Part shown: in pieces, positions 26,371-36,134 of the stretch
How positions within the stretch are numbered: position 1 is the first letter of the stretch
How the letters are laid out: every line of letters starts with the position of its first letter
NCBI RefSeq assembly: GCF_000412675.1
Contig: NC_021505.1
Coordinates: 3,590,501 to 3,654,500, forward strand
Direction of reading: 5' to 3'
Length of the DNA: 64,000 bases
Source of the DNA: Pseudomonas putida NBRC 14164
GTDB lineage: Bacteria; Pseudomonadota; Gammaproteobacteria; Pseudomonadales; Pseudomonadaceae
Notes under the pieces: generated by a model
Told to the model about the DNA's origin: nothing
The model's database searches: none
Seen by the model: only the letters and a program-made list of their open reading frames with translations
Translations under genes and position numbers: made by a program

Positions 26371-26796
26371 TCAGTTACCTATGCTCGCGGTAATGAGTGC
26401 GCAGAAACCCAACAGGCAGACAGCCCCGATGGCATAGAACAGCGTTCTCCATGGCTGCACGCCCAGCAGATAGGCCAGCGTATGCAGGACCCTGGCAAGG
26501 GTGAAAGCAATGCTCAGCCACACAGTGGGCTGCGCGGCTGTATCCAGGGCGATAGCCAGCCCACCCAAGGCGAAGAAAGCCGGGATGTTTTCCAGGTCGT
26601 TAGCCCATACCTTGGCGGCGCGGATCACTTCAGGCCGCTCAGTCGCCTGCGCAGCGTGTTTGAAGACAGCAGCATCCTCAGGGTTGGTAAACGCCACAAA
26701 GCGCAAGCGGTGATAGCCCTGGTAACAGGAGACCATGAACATCTTCAGGAAAAGCACCACCATACACAGCGCATAAACATTCAAGGCATTGCTCAT
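26371..26796 (-). CDS. MAPEG-family membrane protein
   Basis: 141 residues with four predicted membrane helices. The family signature includes ERPEVIRAAKVWANDLENIPAFF, where the ERxxRA/N-x-E-N-x-P pattern belongs to glutathione-dependent MAPEG enzymes (microsomal glutathione transferase / prostaglandin E synthase-like). It probably acts on lipophilic electrophiles or peroxides at the inner membrane with glutathione. The start overlaps the upstream membrane gene by 4 bp, so the two form an operon. Confidence 0.8.
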   Translation of the reverse strand: MSNALNVYALCMVVLFLKMFMVSCYQGYHRLRFVAFTNPEDAAVFKHAAQATERPEVIRAAKVWANDLENIPAFFALGGLAIALDTAAQPTVWLSIAFTLARVLHTLAYLLGVQPWRTLFYAIGAVCLLGFCALITASIGN

Positions 26797-27107
26797 GGCT
26801 GACGCACCCCGGCAACGCCTCTGTTGACGAGATACAACAGCGGCCCCGCCGAAACGAACACAGCCGTCAGCAACAGGTAGGGCAGCAACGATATCCCCTT
26901 CCCGCCCCGCATACGGTTGTCCCTCACCATCCAGACGCAGGCCAGCCCCGCCATCAGGTACAGGTCAATGACCACCTGAGCAGTGTCTGGCCGCGACAGC
27001 AGCGTTAGCCCGAACGCCAGCAGCGACTGCTCGGCAATCAGCATCGTCCAGCCGGTATACAGCGAAAACAGCACCAGCAACGCCAGCGCGCAGCTACGCA
27101 AGCCCAT
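26793..27107 (-). CDS. Small integral membrane protein in operon with MAPEG gene
   Basis: 104 residues from the ATG at 27107. A longer reading to 27164 is less likely, because the sequence before this ATG has no leader character and carries an AAAGGA ribosome site. Three membrane segments are visible (about 5-25, 40-58, 72-92). It is not assigned to a family with confidence. It is the first gene of a two-gene operon with the MAPEG gene (ATGA overlap) and divergent from the XRE regulator, which may control it. Confidence 0.65.
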   Translation of the reverse strand: MGLRSCALALLVLFSLYTGWTMLIAEQSLLAFGLTLLSRPDTAQVVIDLYLMAGLACVWMVRDNRMRGGKGISLLPYLLLTAVFVSAGPLLYLVNRGVAGVRQP

Positions 27108-27214
27108 CGTCCTTTCCTCTGTAGGGTTTGCCGGCACAGTAGTGATAGGGTTGCCTGCGCTCAATGACCTGTGAGGTCATGGACGCTGCAATCAAGGACG
27201 ATAAGGATCAAGGC

Positions 27215-28033
27215 ATGAGTCATCATCTGTTCCATCGCAAAAGCCCTGCGCCGGATACTTCGGCAGGCCAGCATCTGCGCCACTTGCGCCAGCAGGCCGG
27301 GCTCAGCCAGCTGGCGCTTTCGCTATTGGCTGGCGTATCGCAGCGCCACCTGAGCTGCCTGGAAACCGGGCGCGCCAAGGCCAGCCCTGGCACCTTGCAT
27401 GCCCTGCTTTCGGCCCTTGGCGCGCCACTGGAGCACTGCAACGAAGTGTTCATTGCCGCCGGGTACGCGCCCCGCTACGCGGCCTCGCCGCTCGACGCGC
27501 CTGAACTGGCATTGGTGCATGCCGCCATCGAACACATCCTGCAGGCGAACAACCCTGCACCTGCAATCGTCATCGACAGCAACTGGCAGGTCATCGCTGC
27601 CAATGCCAGTACCGGCCTGCTGTTGGCGATGGTGGGTGTTGCGGCGCAGGCGGCGCCTGGCCTTAACCTTCTGGATACGCTGCTGCGCCCTGGCGGCCTG
27701 GGCGATCATCTGGCCAATGCGCAGCAAATTCGTGCCGTTGCCTGGCAACGTGCATCCAGGGAGGCAGTGGGTAACGCGACGCTGGCAGCGCATTTGCGCA
27801 ATCTTCCAACCCCGGCCAACCCAGAGCAGGCGACAGGTATCGCGCCCGTGTTGCTGACCCGCGTGAGCACCCCCTATGGCGAGCTCAGGTTCCTGTCGAC
27901 CTTCACCACCTTCGGCATGCCGCTGGATATCACCGTGGAATCACTGCGGATCGAGCACCTGATCCCCGCCGACCCACAAACCCGGCAGAGGATGCAGGCG
28001 GCGTTTGATCAATGGTCGGCGGTTACAGCGTGA
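27215..28033 (+). CDS. XRE-family regulator with MmyB-like ligand domain
   Basis: 272 residues from the ATG at 27215 (AAGGATC upstream); an earlier reading to 27164 has no ribosome site. The N-terminal helix-turn-helix covers about residues 16-72 (LRHLRQQAGLSQLALSLLAGVSQRHLSCLETGRAKAS). The C-terminal ~160 residues are the MmyB-like PAS-related domain (VIDSNWQVIAANAS, and later TPYGELRFLSTFTTFGMPLDI), which may bind a fatty-acid-like ligand. It is divergent from the membrane/MAPEG operon, its probable target. The last 11 bp overlap the convergent hydratase gene. Confidence 0.82.
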   Translation: MSHHLFHRKSPAPDTSAGQHLRHLRQQAGLSQLALSLLAGVSQRHLSCLETGRAKASPGTLHALLSALGAPLEHCNEVFIAAGYAPRYAASPLDAPELALVHAAIEHILQANNPAPAIVIDSNWQVIAANASTGLLLAMVGVAAQAAPGLNLLDTLLRPGGLGDHLANAQQIRAVAWQRASREAVGNATLAAHLRNLPTPANPEQATGIAPVLLTRVSTPYGELRFLSTFTTFGMPLDITVESLRIEHLIPADPQTRQRMQAAFDQWSAVTA

Positions 28034-28808
28034 ACGACAGCGCCTGGCCAAGGAACCTGGCGCTAACCTGATGGCCTGTTTCATTGAGGTCGAACGGCTG
28101 GCACATGGCCCCCGTGGTCACCACATCACCTGCCTTCAATGTCTGGCCGCGTTCGGCAGCATGGGCATACAGGTGAGCCAGCGACACCAGCGGGTCGGTC
28201 GCAGCATCGCCAGACAAGCCGCGGGCGCGTAATTCGCCATCTACGTACACCTCGGTGGTCTCGGCCAGGTCTGCAAGCAAGGGTACGTTGATGCCTGCCC
28301 CGAGGCTGTTGCCCACGACCAACGCTTCAAAGCCCACGTTGTCCGCCACGAAGCTTGGCCAGCCGACGCTCTTGCGGTCGACGAAGCGTGAGCGCACCAC
28401 CTCGAAAGTGACGCAGGTTGCGCGAATATCCTCGCTGGCCGGCACCCGTCCCGCTTGCGGGGGGATATCGCGGTCAAGCACGAAGGCGATCTCACATTCG
28501 ATGGTCACAGGTGTCACCGCCGGCAGCTCGATGCGCACACCATCAGCGTGGCAGCGCTTTGCTTCCAGTTGGCCAATCAGCGGCCGGGACAGGTTGGCCG
28601 CACGCATGCCGGCGGGGCTGCCGACACCCAGCTTCCACCCGGCACGCTGGCCAGCGGCGGCGGCGAAGAACTGATCCTGGCTGTCATAGCCTTGTTTCAA
28701 GGTTTCGGGCCTGAGGCTGGCAGGCAGTTCCGTCAGCAAGTCACCGCTGCGCCAGTGCTGCAGCAACAGGGCCGCGGTACGTTGGGGTACGAAAAGCGAA
28801 CTGTTCAT
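28023..28808 (-). CDS. 2-keto-4-pentenoate hydratase-like enzyme (FAH superfamily)
   Basis: 261 residues from the ATG at 28808 (GAGGTC upstream). The fumarylacetoacetate-hydrolase fold of vinylpyruvate hydratases is seen in GWKLGVGSPAGM, VTIECEIAFVLDRDIPP (metal-binding acidic residues) and FVADNVGFEALVVGN. Such enzymes hydrate 2-oxopent-4-enoate in meta-cleavage pathways or decarboxylate related 2-oxo acids. No ring-cleavage dioxygenase is nearby, so the true substrate is unknown. It is in line with an MFS carrier and an Fe-alcohol dehydrogenase, separated from them by a REP pair. Confidence 0.78.
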   Translation of the reverse strand: MNSSLFVPQRTAALLLQHWRSGDLLTELPASLRPETLKQGYDSQDQFFAAAAGQRAGWKLGVGSPAGMRAANLSRPLIGQLEAKRCHADGVRIELPAVTPVTIECEIAFVLDRDIPPQAGRVPASEDIRATCVTFEVVRSRFVDRKSVGWPSFVADNVGFEALVVGNSLGAGINVPLLADLAETTEVYVDGELRARGLSGDAATDPLVSLAHLYAHAAERGQTLKAGDVVTTGAMCQPFDLNETGHQVSARFLGQALSFTL

Positions 28809-28940
28809 CAAGACCTCATGGAAATGGGCGATGCCGGGCAACCGATGCTAGGGCCTGAAATTGATAAGGATAAATATATTGTCATGATGCCTGGCATCAC
28901 AAACCGTTATGAAACGACTTCTGGAAGCTGATGCGATCCT

Positions 28941-29052
28941 TGTGGGAGCGTGTCGCGATTGGGCCGCAACGCGGCCCCACCGGTCTCTACGGTCCTGCAA
29001 GGATCCTGGGGCCGCTCTGCGGCCCTATCGCGACACAAGGCCGCTCCCACAG
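28941..29052. repeat. REP-like inverted pair (type D, TCGCGA variant)
   Basis: TGTGGGAGCGTGTCGCGATT is opposed by a copy reading TATCGCGACACAAGGCCGCTCC, with inner GGGCCGC/GCGGCCC stems. The core differs from the other REP families in the window. It lies between the MFS stop and the hydratase start. Confidence 0.75.
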
Positions 29053-29072
29053 GGATTGCACAGGCCTGACGA

Positions 29073-30416
29073 TCACTGGTCAGCAGAAACCGGCTGCTTC
29101 AGCAGCAATACGTAAGCCATCGCTGCCACCGCCGCCACCGCAGCACTGATCAGGAACGCCGAGGCAAACGACCCGGTCTGCTGGATGCTGAACCCGGTCA
29201 CGATTGGTGCCACCGAGCCTGCCAGGTAGCCACCAAAGTTCTGGATCGAGCCAAACGAGGCAACGCGCTGGCTATCGACCACAGTGTTGGCAATCATCCA
29301 GGCAGTCGAACTGGCCATGTTCACGCTGAACAGCGCGCAGCACAGCAGCGCCACGCTGAGCATGAAGCCGCTGCCGAACGACAGCGGAACGGTAAATGCC
29401 GCCGCCGCGAACAACGCCGTCACCACTACCCGCTTGCGGCTACCCAACACGCTGGCGCCGTTCTTCACCAGGCGGTCGCAGATGCGGCCCGCGACAATGG
29501 TGCCCAACGCACCGAATACATAGGCCAGCGATACCACCCAGGCCGTGTGGTACAGGCTCAAGCCATGCTCACGTTCGAAATAGCCCGGCAGCCAGGTAAG
29601 GTGCAGCCACAGCATGTAGATCACCCCCATGAAGCCCAATACGGCGCCCCAGGTGCTCTTGTGGCGAAACAGCTCGGTCCAGGCCGCCAGTTGTGCCCGC
29701 AGGCTCGGCCTGGCGCTTGCCACCGGCTGTTTATGGGCCTGTGTCGCCAGCAGCCGCTCACGTTCCTCGGCAGGCAGCTCGGCCAGGTAGCGTGCCTTGC
29801 TTTTATAGAAGGCAAACCAGCAGGCGGCGACCAGGATGCCGAATACCCCAGTGACAATGAACATGCCGCGCCAGCCCCAGGTGACCATCAGCAGGGTCAG
29901 CAACGGTGGCGCCAGGCACGGCCCGATGCAGGTCGATGACAGCACGATGCCCGTCGGTGTGCCGCGCTTTTCGGCCTCGAACCACTCCGCCAGGGCTTTC
30001 GCCGCCGACGGGAACATCGGTGCTTCGCCAATCCCCAGCACCACCCTAAGGCCGATGAATGCGGAAAAACTGTTGATCAGGCCGGAGGCCGTCTGCGCCA
30101 CTGACCAGCCCAGCAGTGCCGCCCCCAGCGAGATCTTGCTGCCCAGGCGGTCGATGATCATGCCCAGAGGCAGCTGCGAGAAGGCATACGCCAGGGAAAA
30201 CGCTGACAGCAAAATGCCCATCTGCGACGGCGTGATGCCCATGTCGCGCTGGATAGACGTATTGGCGATCGACAGCGCACTGCGGTCGACGTAGTTGATG
30301 ATGCCGATCACCAGCAACAGGCTGACGGTGATGACCTGGTACTTTTTGAACGGGTTCGGGCTGGCGACCGCTTCCCCTGTGGGGGCAAGCTCGGCTTGCG
30401 CATACTTGGTATTCAT
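29073..30416 (-). CDS. MFS transporter, anion:cation symporter type
   Basis: 447 residues with 12 predicted membrane segments. The first helix ends NYVDRSALSIA, and the cytoplasmic loop 2-3 carries the MFS motif IDRLGSKISLG. The long central loop (about 215-250) is hydrophilic. It resembles the ACS family that imports hexuronates, tartrate, phthalate or hydroxyphenylacetate. The gene cluster suggests uptake of the substrate degraded by the neighbouring hydratase and dehydrogenase; the substrate itself cannot be named. Confidence 0.82.
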   Translation of the reverse strand: MNTKYAQAELAPTGEAVASPNPFKKYQVITVSLLLVIGIINYVDRSALSIANTSIQRDMGITPSQMGILLSAFSLAYAFSQLPLGMIIDRLGSKISLGAALLGWSVAQTASGLINSFSAFIGLRVVLGIGEAPMFPSAAKALAEWFEAEKRGTPTGIVLSSTCIGPCLAPPLLTLLMVTWGWRGMFIVTGVFGILVAACWFAFYKSKARYLAELPAEERERLLATQAHKQPVASARPSLRAQLAAWTELFRHKSTWGAVLGFMGVIYMLWLHLTWLPGYFEREHGLSLYHTAWVVSLAYVFGALGTIVAGRICDRLVKNGASVLGSRKRVVVTALFAAAAFTVPLSFGSGFMLSVALLCCALFSVNMASSTAWMIANTVVDSQRVASFGSIQNFGGYLAGSVAPIVTGFSIQQTGSFASAFLISAAVAAVAAMAYVLLLKQPVSADQ

Positions 30417-30461
30417 GGGCGTTCACTTTTGTTGTTATTGATTGAACAGCGGACTGGCGCC

Positions 30462-31604
30462 TTACATCGACGCTTCAAGCAACCACTGGTAGTCCTCGGC
30501 AGACGCCTCACGCGGGTTGGTCCGATGGCTGTGATCGGCCAACGCGCCCTGGATTATGCGTGGGTACTGCTCTTCGCTGACACCCAGTTCGCGCAGGCCG
30601 GTCGGCAGGCCCAACGCGCGGGTCATGTCGCGGATGGCCTGTTCGATCTGGCTTTCGTCTGCCAGCCCCATCGCCTGGGCGATACGCGCCATCTTGTGCT
30701 CGTTCAGCACAGTAGTGGCTTTGCGGTTGAACGTGATGACAGCAGGCAGGAAAATCGCGTTGAGGGTGCCATGGTGCAGGCGCGGGTTAATCCCGCCCAG
30801 TGCATGGCTAAGGCTGTGCACGCAGCCGAGCCCCTTCTGGAAAGCCAGTGCACCTTGCAGTGAAGCGCTCATCATGTTGATACGCCCATCGAGGTTCTGC
30901 GGGTCTAGGGTAGCGCTTTCGATAAAGCGCCATGCGCGCCACAGGCCGTCCAGGGCGATGCCGTCGGCAGGTGGGTTGAACGCAGGCGCCATGAAGGTTT
31001 CCAGGCAGTGGGCAATCGCATCCATACCGGTGGCCGCGGTAAGTTGCGTGGGCAGGCCAAGGGTGAGCGCCGGGTCGCAAATGGCCGCCTTGGGCACCAC
31101 ATGGGGCGAAATCACGCCCACCTTGCGCCCGTCATCGAGAATCAGAATGGCGCCCCGCCCTACCTCGCTGCCGGTCCCGGCCGTGGTGGGTACGGCAATC
31201 ACCGGCGCGGTTGCCGGCGTGATTCGCGCCAGGCCGCCTTCGATCACCGCAAAGCTTTTCAATGGCCCTTCGTGCCGGGCACACACCGCCACACCCTTGG
31301 CCAGGTCGATCGCCGAGCCGCCGCCAATGGCAATGATGCCGTCACAGCCGCATTCCTTGAACATGGCCACGGCTTCACGTACCGCGTTCTCGTTGGGGTT
31401 GGGTGGTGTACCGTCATAGATCGGCAGTTGGGCCGCGCTGCCGGCAAAGGTGTTCAACGCCGTATCGACGATACCGGCAGCGCGCACGCCGCGGTCGGTC
31501 ACGATCAAAGGCCTGGTTATACCAATGCGCTCGCACTCGGCAGGCAAGAGGGCAATGGCGCCGATATCGAACTGGATCTGGGTGATGTAGTTGATCAGGG
31601 ACAT
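30462..31604 (-). CDS. Iron-containing (type III) alcohol dehydrogenase
   Basis: 380 residues. The NAD-binding GGGSAIDLAKG motif is at 94-104. Metal ligands D195, H199 (GMDAIAHCLE), H263 and H277 are all present and at the spacing of FucO-type enzymes. The reaction is NAD(P)-dependent oxidation of an alcohol or reduction of an aldehyde; 4-hydroxybutyrate and lactaldehyde enzymes are relatives. It is unrelated to the PQQ enzymes of the first region and is 45 bp upstream of the MFS gene in the same operon. Divergent from the LysR regulator. Confidence 0.88.
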   Translation of the reverse strand: MSLINYITQIQFDIGAIALLPAECERIGITRPLIVTDRGVRAAGIVDTALNTFAGSAAQLPIYDGTPPNPNENAVREAVAMFKECGCDGIIAIGGGSAIDLAKGVAVCARHEGPLKSFAVIEGGLARITPATAPVIAVPTTAGTGSEVGRGAILILDDGRKVGVISPHVVPKAAICDPALTLGLPTQLTAATGMDAIAHCLETFMAPAFNPPADGIALDGLWRAWRFIESATLDPQNLDGRINMMSASLQGALAFQKGLGCVHSLSHALGGINPRLHHGTLNAIFLPAVITFNRKATTVLNEHKMARIAQAMGLADESQIEQAIRDMTRALGLPTGLRELGVSEEQYPRIIQGALADHSHRTNPREASAEDYQWLLEASM

Positions 31605-31746
31605 AAGGCTCAGCAGGCTCCTGGCATTGTTGTTATAGGCGGTTCAGTCGCACTGGATGCGACACCGTGCAGCGCCAGTATAGGAATGCGCGCCTGGCCA
31701 TGGTATTGAGAACAATCCATAGCGGTATAACCAGGACGCATACCCG

Positions 31747-32685
31747 ATGACCCCATCACTTAACTCGATCATGTCCAGGCTGCATGCCCGCCACCTGCGC
31801 CTGCTCATCGAGCTGGACGAGCACCGCTCGCTGCTGGGTGCAGCAGGCAGCGTCGGGCTTACCCAGCCCGGCGCCAGCAAAGCGCTGCAGGAAATCGAAA
31901 CCACCTTCGGCACGGTGCTGTTCAACCGCACCAACCGCGGACTGGAGCCCACGGCCGCCGGGCACTGCGCCATCCGCTACGCGCGCGTGGTGCAAACCGA
32001 TATTTCCAACCTGCGCCATGACCTGGATGCAATCCTGCGCGGTGTGGGCGGCCGGCTGGCGGTGGGCGCCATCATGGGCGCCGTGCCCTTGCTGATGCGG
32101 GCCGTATCACAGCTGGCCAGTATCCAGCCGCAGATGTCGTTCGAGATCATCGAAGACACCAGCCAGTCGCTGCTGGCACAGATCGAAAGCGGCCGGCTGG
32201 ACATCGCCCTGTGCCGCACCAGCGTCAGCAATGCGCCGCAGCTGTTTGCCAGCACCTTTGTCCAGGATGAGACGCTGGCGGTCATCGCCAATGTCGACCA
32301 CCCGCTCAAACACGCCCAAACCGTCAGCCTTGCCGAGTTGGCCGAAAGCCGCTGGATCGTATACCGGGCCAACATGCCGATGCGCGTGCAACTGGAGCGT
32401 GAATTCCACGACGCCGGGCTGCGCTTCCCGCTGCACCTGGTTGAGACCACCTCGATCCTGGCGACCTTGTCGCTGCTGCAGGACCGCCCCGACTTTGTGG
32501 CGTTGGTGTCGATTGACGTGGCCCGGCAATGCGCGATGAACCAGCAAGTGCGCATGCTGCCCCTGGCCATGGGCTCGGTCAGCGACCCTTACGAGTTGAT
32601 CACTCGCAAAGGCAGCCAAGCGACACCGGCCATGGAAAAACTTAGCGAGCTGCTATTGCAGGGTGGGCAACCTGGCCGCAGTTAG
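31747..32685 (+). CDS. LysR-family transcriptional regulator
   Basis: 312 residues. The N-terminal winged helix-turn-helix is at about residues 13-70 (LRLLIELDEHRSLLGAAGSVGLTQPGASKALQEIE, ending LFNRTNRGLEPTAAG). A substrate-binding co-inducer domain follows. A second ATG at 31771 is possible. The closest subgroup is GbpR/PcaQ-like. It is divergent from the Fe-alcohol dehydrogenase/MFS operon across 142 bp, where it presumably binds and activates in response to the pathway substrate. Confidence 0.87.
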   Translation: MTPSLNSIMSRLHARHLRLLIELDEHRSLLGAAGSVGLTQPGASKALQEIETTFGTVLFNRTNRGLEPTAAGHCAIRYARVVQTDISNLRHDLDAILRGVGGRLAVGAIMGAVPLLMRAVSQLASIQPQMSFEIIEDTSQSLLAQIESGRLDIALCRTSVSNAPQLFASTFVQDETLAVIANVDHPLKHAQTVSLAELAESRWIVYRANMPMRVQLEREFHDAGLRFPLHLVETTSILATLSLLQDRPDFVALVSIDVARQCAMNQQVRMLPLAMGSVSDPYELITRKGSQATPAMEKLSELLLQGGQPGRS

Positions 32686-32839
32686 GCGTGTTGCAGCACC
32701 TGCACTCCATTGACCCAAATCAAGCCCTCGCGCCAGGTTCGCGCGACGATGGCTGCCAGCAAGGAATGACTCAAGCACCGCCAGGCGCACAGTGCACAAC
32801 CCTCGAACACTGTGCGCGGCCTTGGACAAGGAGCCCCAC

Positions 32840-33715
32840 ATGAACCCGCTGAAACACATACTGGTAGCTACCGACCTATCCCCCCATGCCCGCAACGCGG
32901 CAGAGCGCGCTGCCTACCTGAGCAACGCGCAGCAGGCCGCACTGGACCTGCTCTACGTTGCCAACCCGGCCCCCTTCGAGCGCCTGAAGCAGTTGGTGGC
33001 GCCTGATGACGACCTGTTGAAGCGGGTACTGGACAGCGCCGGCGAAAAAACCCGCGCACTGGCAGCCCTGCTTTTCCAGCGCTACAACATTTCCGCAGGC
33101 GTGCAGGTCGCCAGCGGGTCGGTGATCACGGAAATCACCCGGGTGGTGCAGGACAAACACAGCGACCTGCTGGTATGCGGCGCCAAGGGTCAGAGCGTGG
33201 CGCGGCGCCTGCTGCTGGGTTCAACCGTGCAGAAAATGCTCAACCACATGCCCTGCCCTTTACTGGTGGTCAAGCCGGCCCCTCGTGCTACCTATCGCAC
33301 GGTGCTGGTGCCGGTCGATTTCTCTCCCGCTTCGCTGCGCGCCATCAAACTGGCCAGGGCCATTGCCCCACAGGCCGAAATCATTCTGCTGCATGTGTAC
33401 GAAGCCCCGTTCGAAGGCAGCGTGCGTTTCGCCCATATCGACCACGACACCCTCACCCACTACCGCAATGTCATCCGCAAGGACGCACAGGCACAACTCG
33501 CTGCATTGAGTGAGGCCGCGGGCATTGCCGATGCACGGCAGATTCTGGAGCACGGTGACCCTGGCTGGCGCATTGCCGAGCAGGAACAGGAGCTGGAGTG
33601 CGACCTGATCGTAGTCGGCAAGCAGGGTGCGAGCGCGCTGGAGGAGCTGTTGGTTGGCAGCGTTACCAAGCATGTACTGAACGAATCGCAGTGTGATGTG
33701 CTGGTCACGCCCTAG
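32840..33715 (+). CDS. Universal stress protein, tandem UspA domains
   Basis: 291 residues from the ATG at 32840 (AAGGAG upstream). Two UspA domains lie at about 1-145 and 150-291. Both keep the ATP-binding glycine pattern (GAKGQSVARRLLLGSTVQKML and GKQGASALEELLVGSVTKHVL). It is a cytoplasmic stress protein of the tandem class, often induced under low oxygen or on entry to stationary phase. No operon partner; the upstream gap (32686-32839) shows no clear site. Confidence 0.9.
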   Translation: MNPLKHILVATDLSPHARNAAERAAYLSNAQQAALDLLYVANPAPFERLKQLVAPDDDLLKRVLDSAGEKTRALAALLFQRYNISAGVQVASGSVITEITRVVQDKHSDLLVCGAKGQSVARRLLLGSTVQKMLNHMPCPLLVVKPAPRATYRTVLVPVDFSPASLRAIKLARAIAPQAEIILLHVYEAPFEGSVRFAHIDHDTLTHYRNVIRKDAQAQLAALSEAAGIADARQILEHGDPGWRIAEQEQELECDLIVVGKQGASALEELLVGSVTKHVLNESQCDVLVTP

Positions 33716-33958
33716 CACGCAAGACCAGGCGGGCCGCCCTCCCCAGGGGCTGCCCAGCCTGCGTGCAGCATCACCAGGTCCCGCTGCACATCCACCCAGC
33801 ATCAGAACGGGCAGTCGGTGGCCGTCGCCCACCTGATCAAAAAATCCATAGGTTTGTCCTTGTTGTGTAAATGGCAGCCTTGCAACGGCTGAAGAAAAGC
33901 ATAACACTCGCTATATACATTTCTATACACCGCCTCTGAAATCCCAGATGAAACCGTG

Positions 33959-34669
33959 ATGTACGCCCAACCCGACCTCCCACACACGACCAGCGATGGT
34001 GCTGACGCCCCTATCGGCTCGGTCAACCACGCGCTGGGCAACCCCGGTATCCGGCGCAAGAATCACAAGCTTATTCTGCAGGCGGCCAGCGAAGCGTTTG
34101 CCGTCACCGGCTTCACCGCCACCCATTCGCACGAAATTGCCGAGCGCGCCGGGTTGCCCAAGGCCAATATCTATTACTACTTCCAGACAAAAGAGAATTT
34201 GTACGTCCAGGTGCTGATGAGCTTCATCGAGCCGCTGGTGAGGGCTTCGGCAGCATTGCGAAAAAGCGACGACCCGATAGTGGGCGTGCGGGCCTATATC
34301 AAGGCCCGTATCCGCATCATCCGGGAGCACCCTTTCAGCGCCGCCGTGTTCAGCCAGGAGTTGCTCTCAGGCGGCAAACGCCTACCTGAGGTGTGCAAGA
34401 ACATGCTGCAGGAGGAAGCCAGGCGCAACGTTGCCTGCCTGCGCAACTGGATCGAGGATGGCCGGTTGGCGCCCTGTGACCCCGAACACCTGATGATTTT
34501 CATCTGGTCGGCAACGCGCACCTATACCAATCTTGCCTGGCAAATGTCGCAGCTCAGAGGTGTGGCTGTACCCGACAAGCTGGACTTTGATCGCGCCACC
34601 CGTACGGTCACCCAGATGGTGCTGGGCGGTGTCGTACCGGTAAGGCAAACGGCTGTGACACCGCGCTGA
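33959..34669 (+). CDS. TetR-family regulator with RutR/YcdC-like C-terminal domain
   Basis: 236 residues from the ATG at 33959; a GTG directly before it is less likely. The helix-turn-helix is at about 45-85 (TGFTATHSHEIAERAGLPKANIYYYFQTKENLY). The C-terminal domain (VGVRAYIKARIRIIREHPFSAAVF) is of the TetR_C YcdC type, seen in pyrimidine and xenobiotic regulators. Just upstream, 33912-33935 is AT-rich with a TATACA-N4-TATACA direct repeat, which could be its operator. A drug-type MFS gene follows 169 bp downstream on the same strand. Confidence 0.83.
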   Translation: MYAQPDLPHTTSDGADAPIGSVNHALGNPGIRRKNHKLILQAASEAFAVTGFTATHSHEIAERAGLPKANIYYYFQTKENLYVQVLMSFIEPLVRASAALRKSDDPIVGVRAYIKARIRIIREHPFSAAVFSQELLSGGKRLPEVCKNMLQEEARRNVACLRNWIEDGRLAPCDPEHLMIFIWSATRTYTNLAWQMSQLRGVAVPDKLDFDRATRTVTQMVLGGVVPVRQTAVTPR

Positions 34670-34838
34670 AACTTGGCTTCGTGGCCCCGCAACGCAATAC
34701 TTTCCGCTCTAAACCAGGCGTTTCATCGATTGCGCTGATGATGACTATCAAGCGGCCTGCCTGTCGGCCTGGCGACGCCATCCCTATAATCGCCTGCAAA
34801 TCCCTCCGCTCCTGCGCCTGCTACAGGCGACATCCCTC

Positions 34839-36080
34839 ATGGAACCGACCCCCATGCCAAGCAACCGCCAGGCCCGTCGCGGCCTTCCCGAACATAATCA
34901 ACAGAGTGTCACACAGCAATGGCTGGCAATCCTCTCGGTCGCCGTGGGTGCCTTCGCCCTGGTCACCAGCGAGTTCCTCCCGGTGGGGGTGCTCAACGAT
35001 GTGGCCAGTGACCTTGGCATCAGTGCAGGCCTTGCCGGCCTGATGGTGACCCTGCCCGGCATCATGGCCGCGCTGGCAGCGCCGTTGATTTCCGTGGGGG
35101 TCGGCGCGCTGGACCGGCGCTACCTGCTGATTGGGCTGACGCTGATCATGATCATCGCCAACACCATCGTGGCCTACGCCGTCGACTTCAACTTGCTGTT
35201 GGTCGGCCGCGTGCTGCTGGGTGTCAGTATCGGTGGTTTCTGGGCGACCGCCATCGCCCTCAGCGGCCGCCTGGCCCCAGACGGCATGGGCGTGGCCAAG
35301 GCCAACTCGATCATCATGGCCGGCGTAACCCTGGCGACCGTAGTGGGCGTGCCCGTGGGCACCTGGCTGAGCGGCCTGATGGGCTGGCGCATGACTTTCC
35401 TGGTCACCGCCCTGGTGGGCATACCGGTGCTGCTGGCGCAGGTATTCCTGCTGCCGCGGCTGCTGCCGGAAAAGGCTATTCGCATCAGCGACCTGCCAGC
35501 CTTGTTCATCAACCCGCAAGCGCGGGTCGGTTTGATCGCCGTGCTGCTGATCGGCCTGGCGCACTTTGCCGCGTACACCTATGTTGCCCCGTTCTTCAAA
35601 CAGAATGCCGGCTTTGACGGGCCTACGATTGGCTCACTGTTGCTGCTGTACGGCGTCGCCGGGTTCATGGGCAACATTTTCGCGGGCTACGCTGCCAACC
35701 GCAGCGTGCGGCATACCCTGATGCTGGTTGCGCTGATGATTGCAGTGAGCACCGCCTTGTTCCCGCACTTCGCCACCGGCATGACGGGCGCCGCCATGCT
35801 GATCGCACTGTGGGGCTTCGCCTTTGGTGCGTTCCCGGCCTGCGCCAATATCTGGATGTTTGTGGTGGCCCCCAAGGATGTTGAACGTGGCATGCCGCTG
35901 TTCGTGGCCATGTTCCAGGTGATCATTGCACTGGGCTCGTTCTTCGGCGGGCAGGTGGTCGACCATATGGGCACCGCAGTGCTGTTGAGCCTGGCTACTG
36001 CGTTGGTGGGCTGCGGCTTTGTCACCGTGCTGGTGCTGGGGCGCAACGTGAGCAACAGCCTGGCCGCACAGCCAGGCTGA
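34839..36080 (+). CDS. MFS efflux transporter, DHA1 (AraJ/NepI-like)
   Basis: 413 residues with 12 predicted membrane segments. Motif A-like LGALDRRYLLIG follows helix 2, and the proline/glycine-rich antiporter motif C sits in helix 5 (AGVTLATVVGVPVGTWLSG). The first helix (FALVTSEFLPVGVLNDVA) is typical of AraJ/purine-efflux relatives. It probably exports sugars, nucleosides or drugs with proton antiport. Regulation by the upstream TetR protein is plausible from position only. The start could be the second ATG at 34854. Confidence 0.82.
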   Translation: MEPTPMPSNRQARRGLPEHNQQSVTQQWLAILSVAVGAFALVTSEFLPVGVLNDVASDLGISAGLAGLMVTLPGIMAALAAPLISVGVGALDRRYLLIGLTLIMIIANTIVAYAVDFNLLLVGRVLLGVSIGGFWATAIALSGRLAPDGMGVAKANSIIMAGVTLATVVGVPVGTWLSGLMGWRMTFLVTALVGIPVLLAQVFLLPRLLPEKAIRISDLPALFINPQARVGLIAVLLIGLAHFAAYTYVAPFFKQNAGFDGPTIGSLLLLYGVAGFMGNIFAGYAANRSVRHTLMLVALMIAVSTALFPHFATGMTGAAMLIALWGFAFGAFPACANIWMFVVAPKDVERGMPLFVAMFQVIIALGSFFGGQVVDHMGTAVLLSLATALVGCGFVTVLVLGRNVSNSLAAQPG

Positions 36081-36134
36081 GTAGCCGCCTGGAGCGACTG
36101 CACAAAGCTTGAGCTATCGAAGACCGAGGCGCTT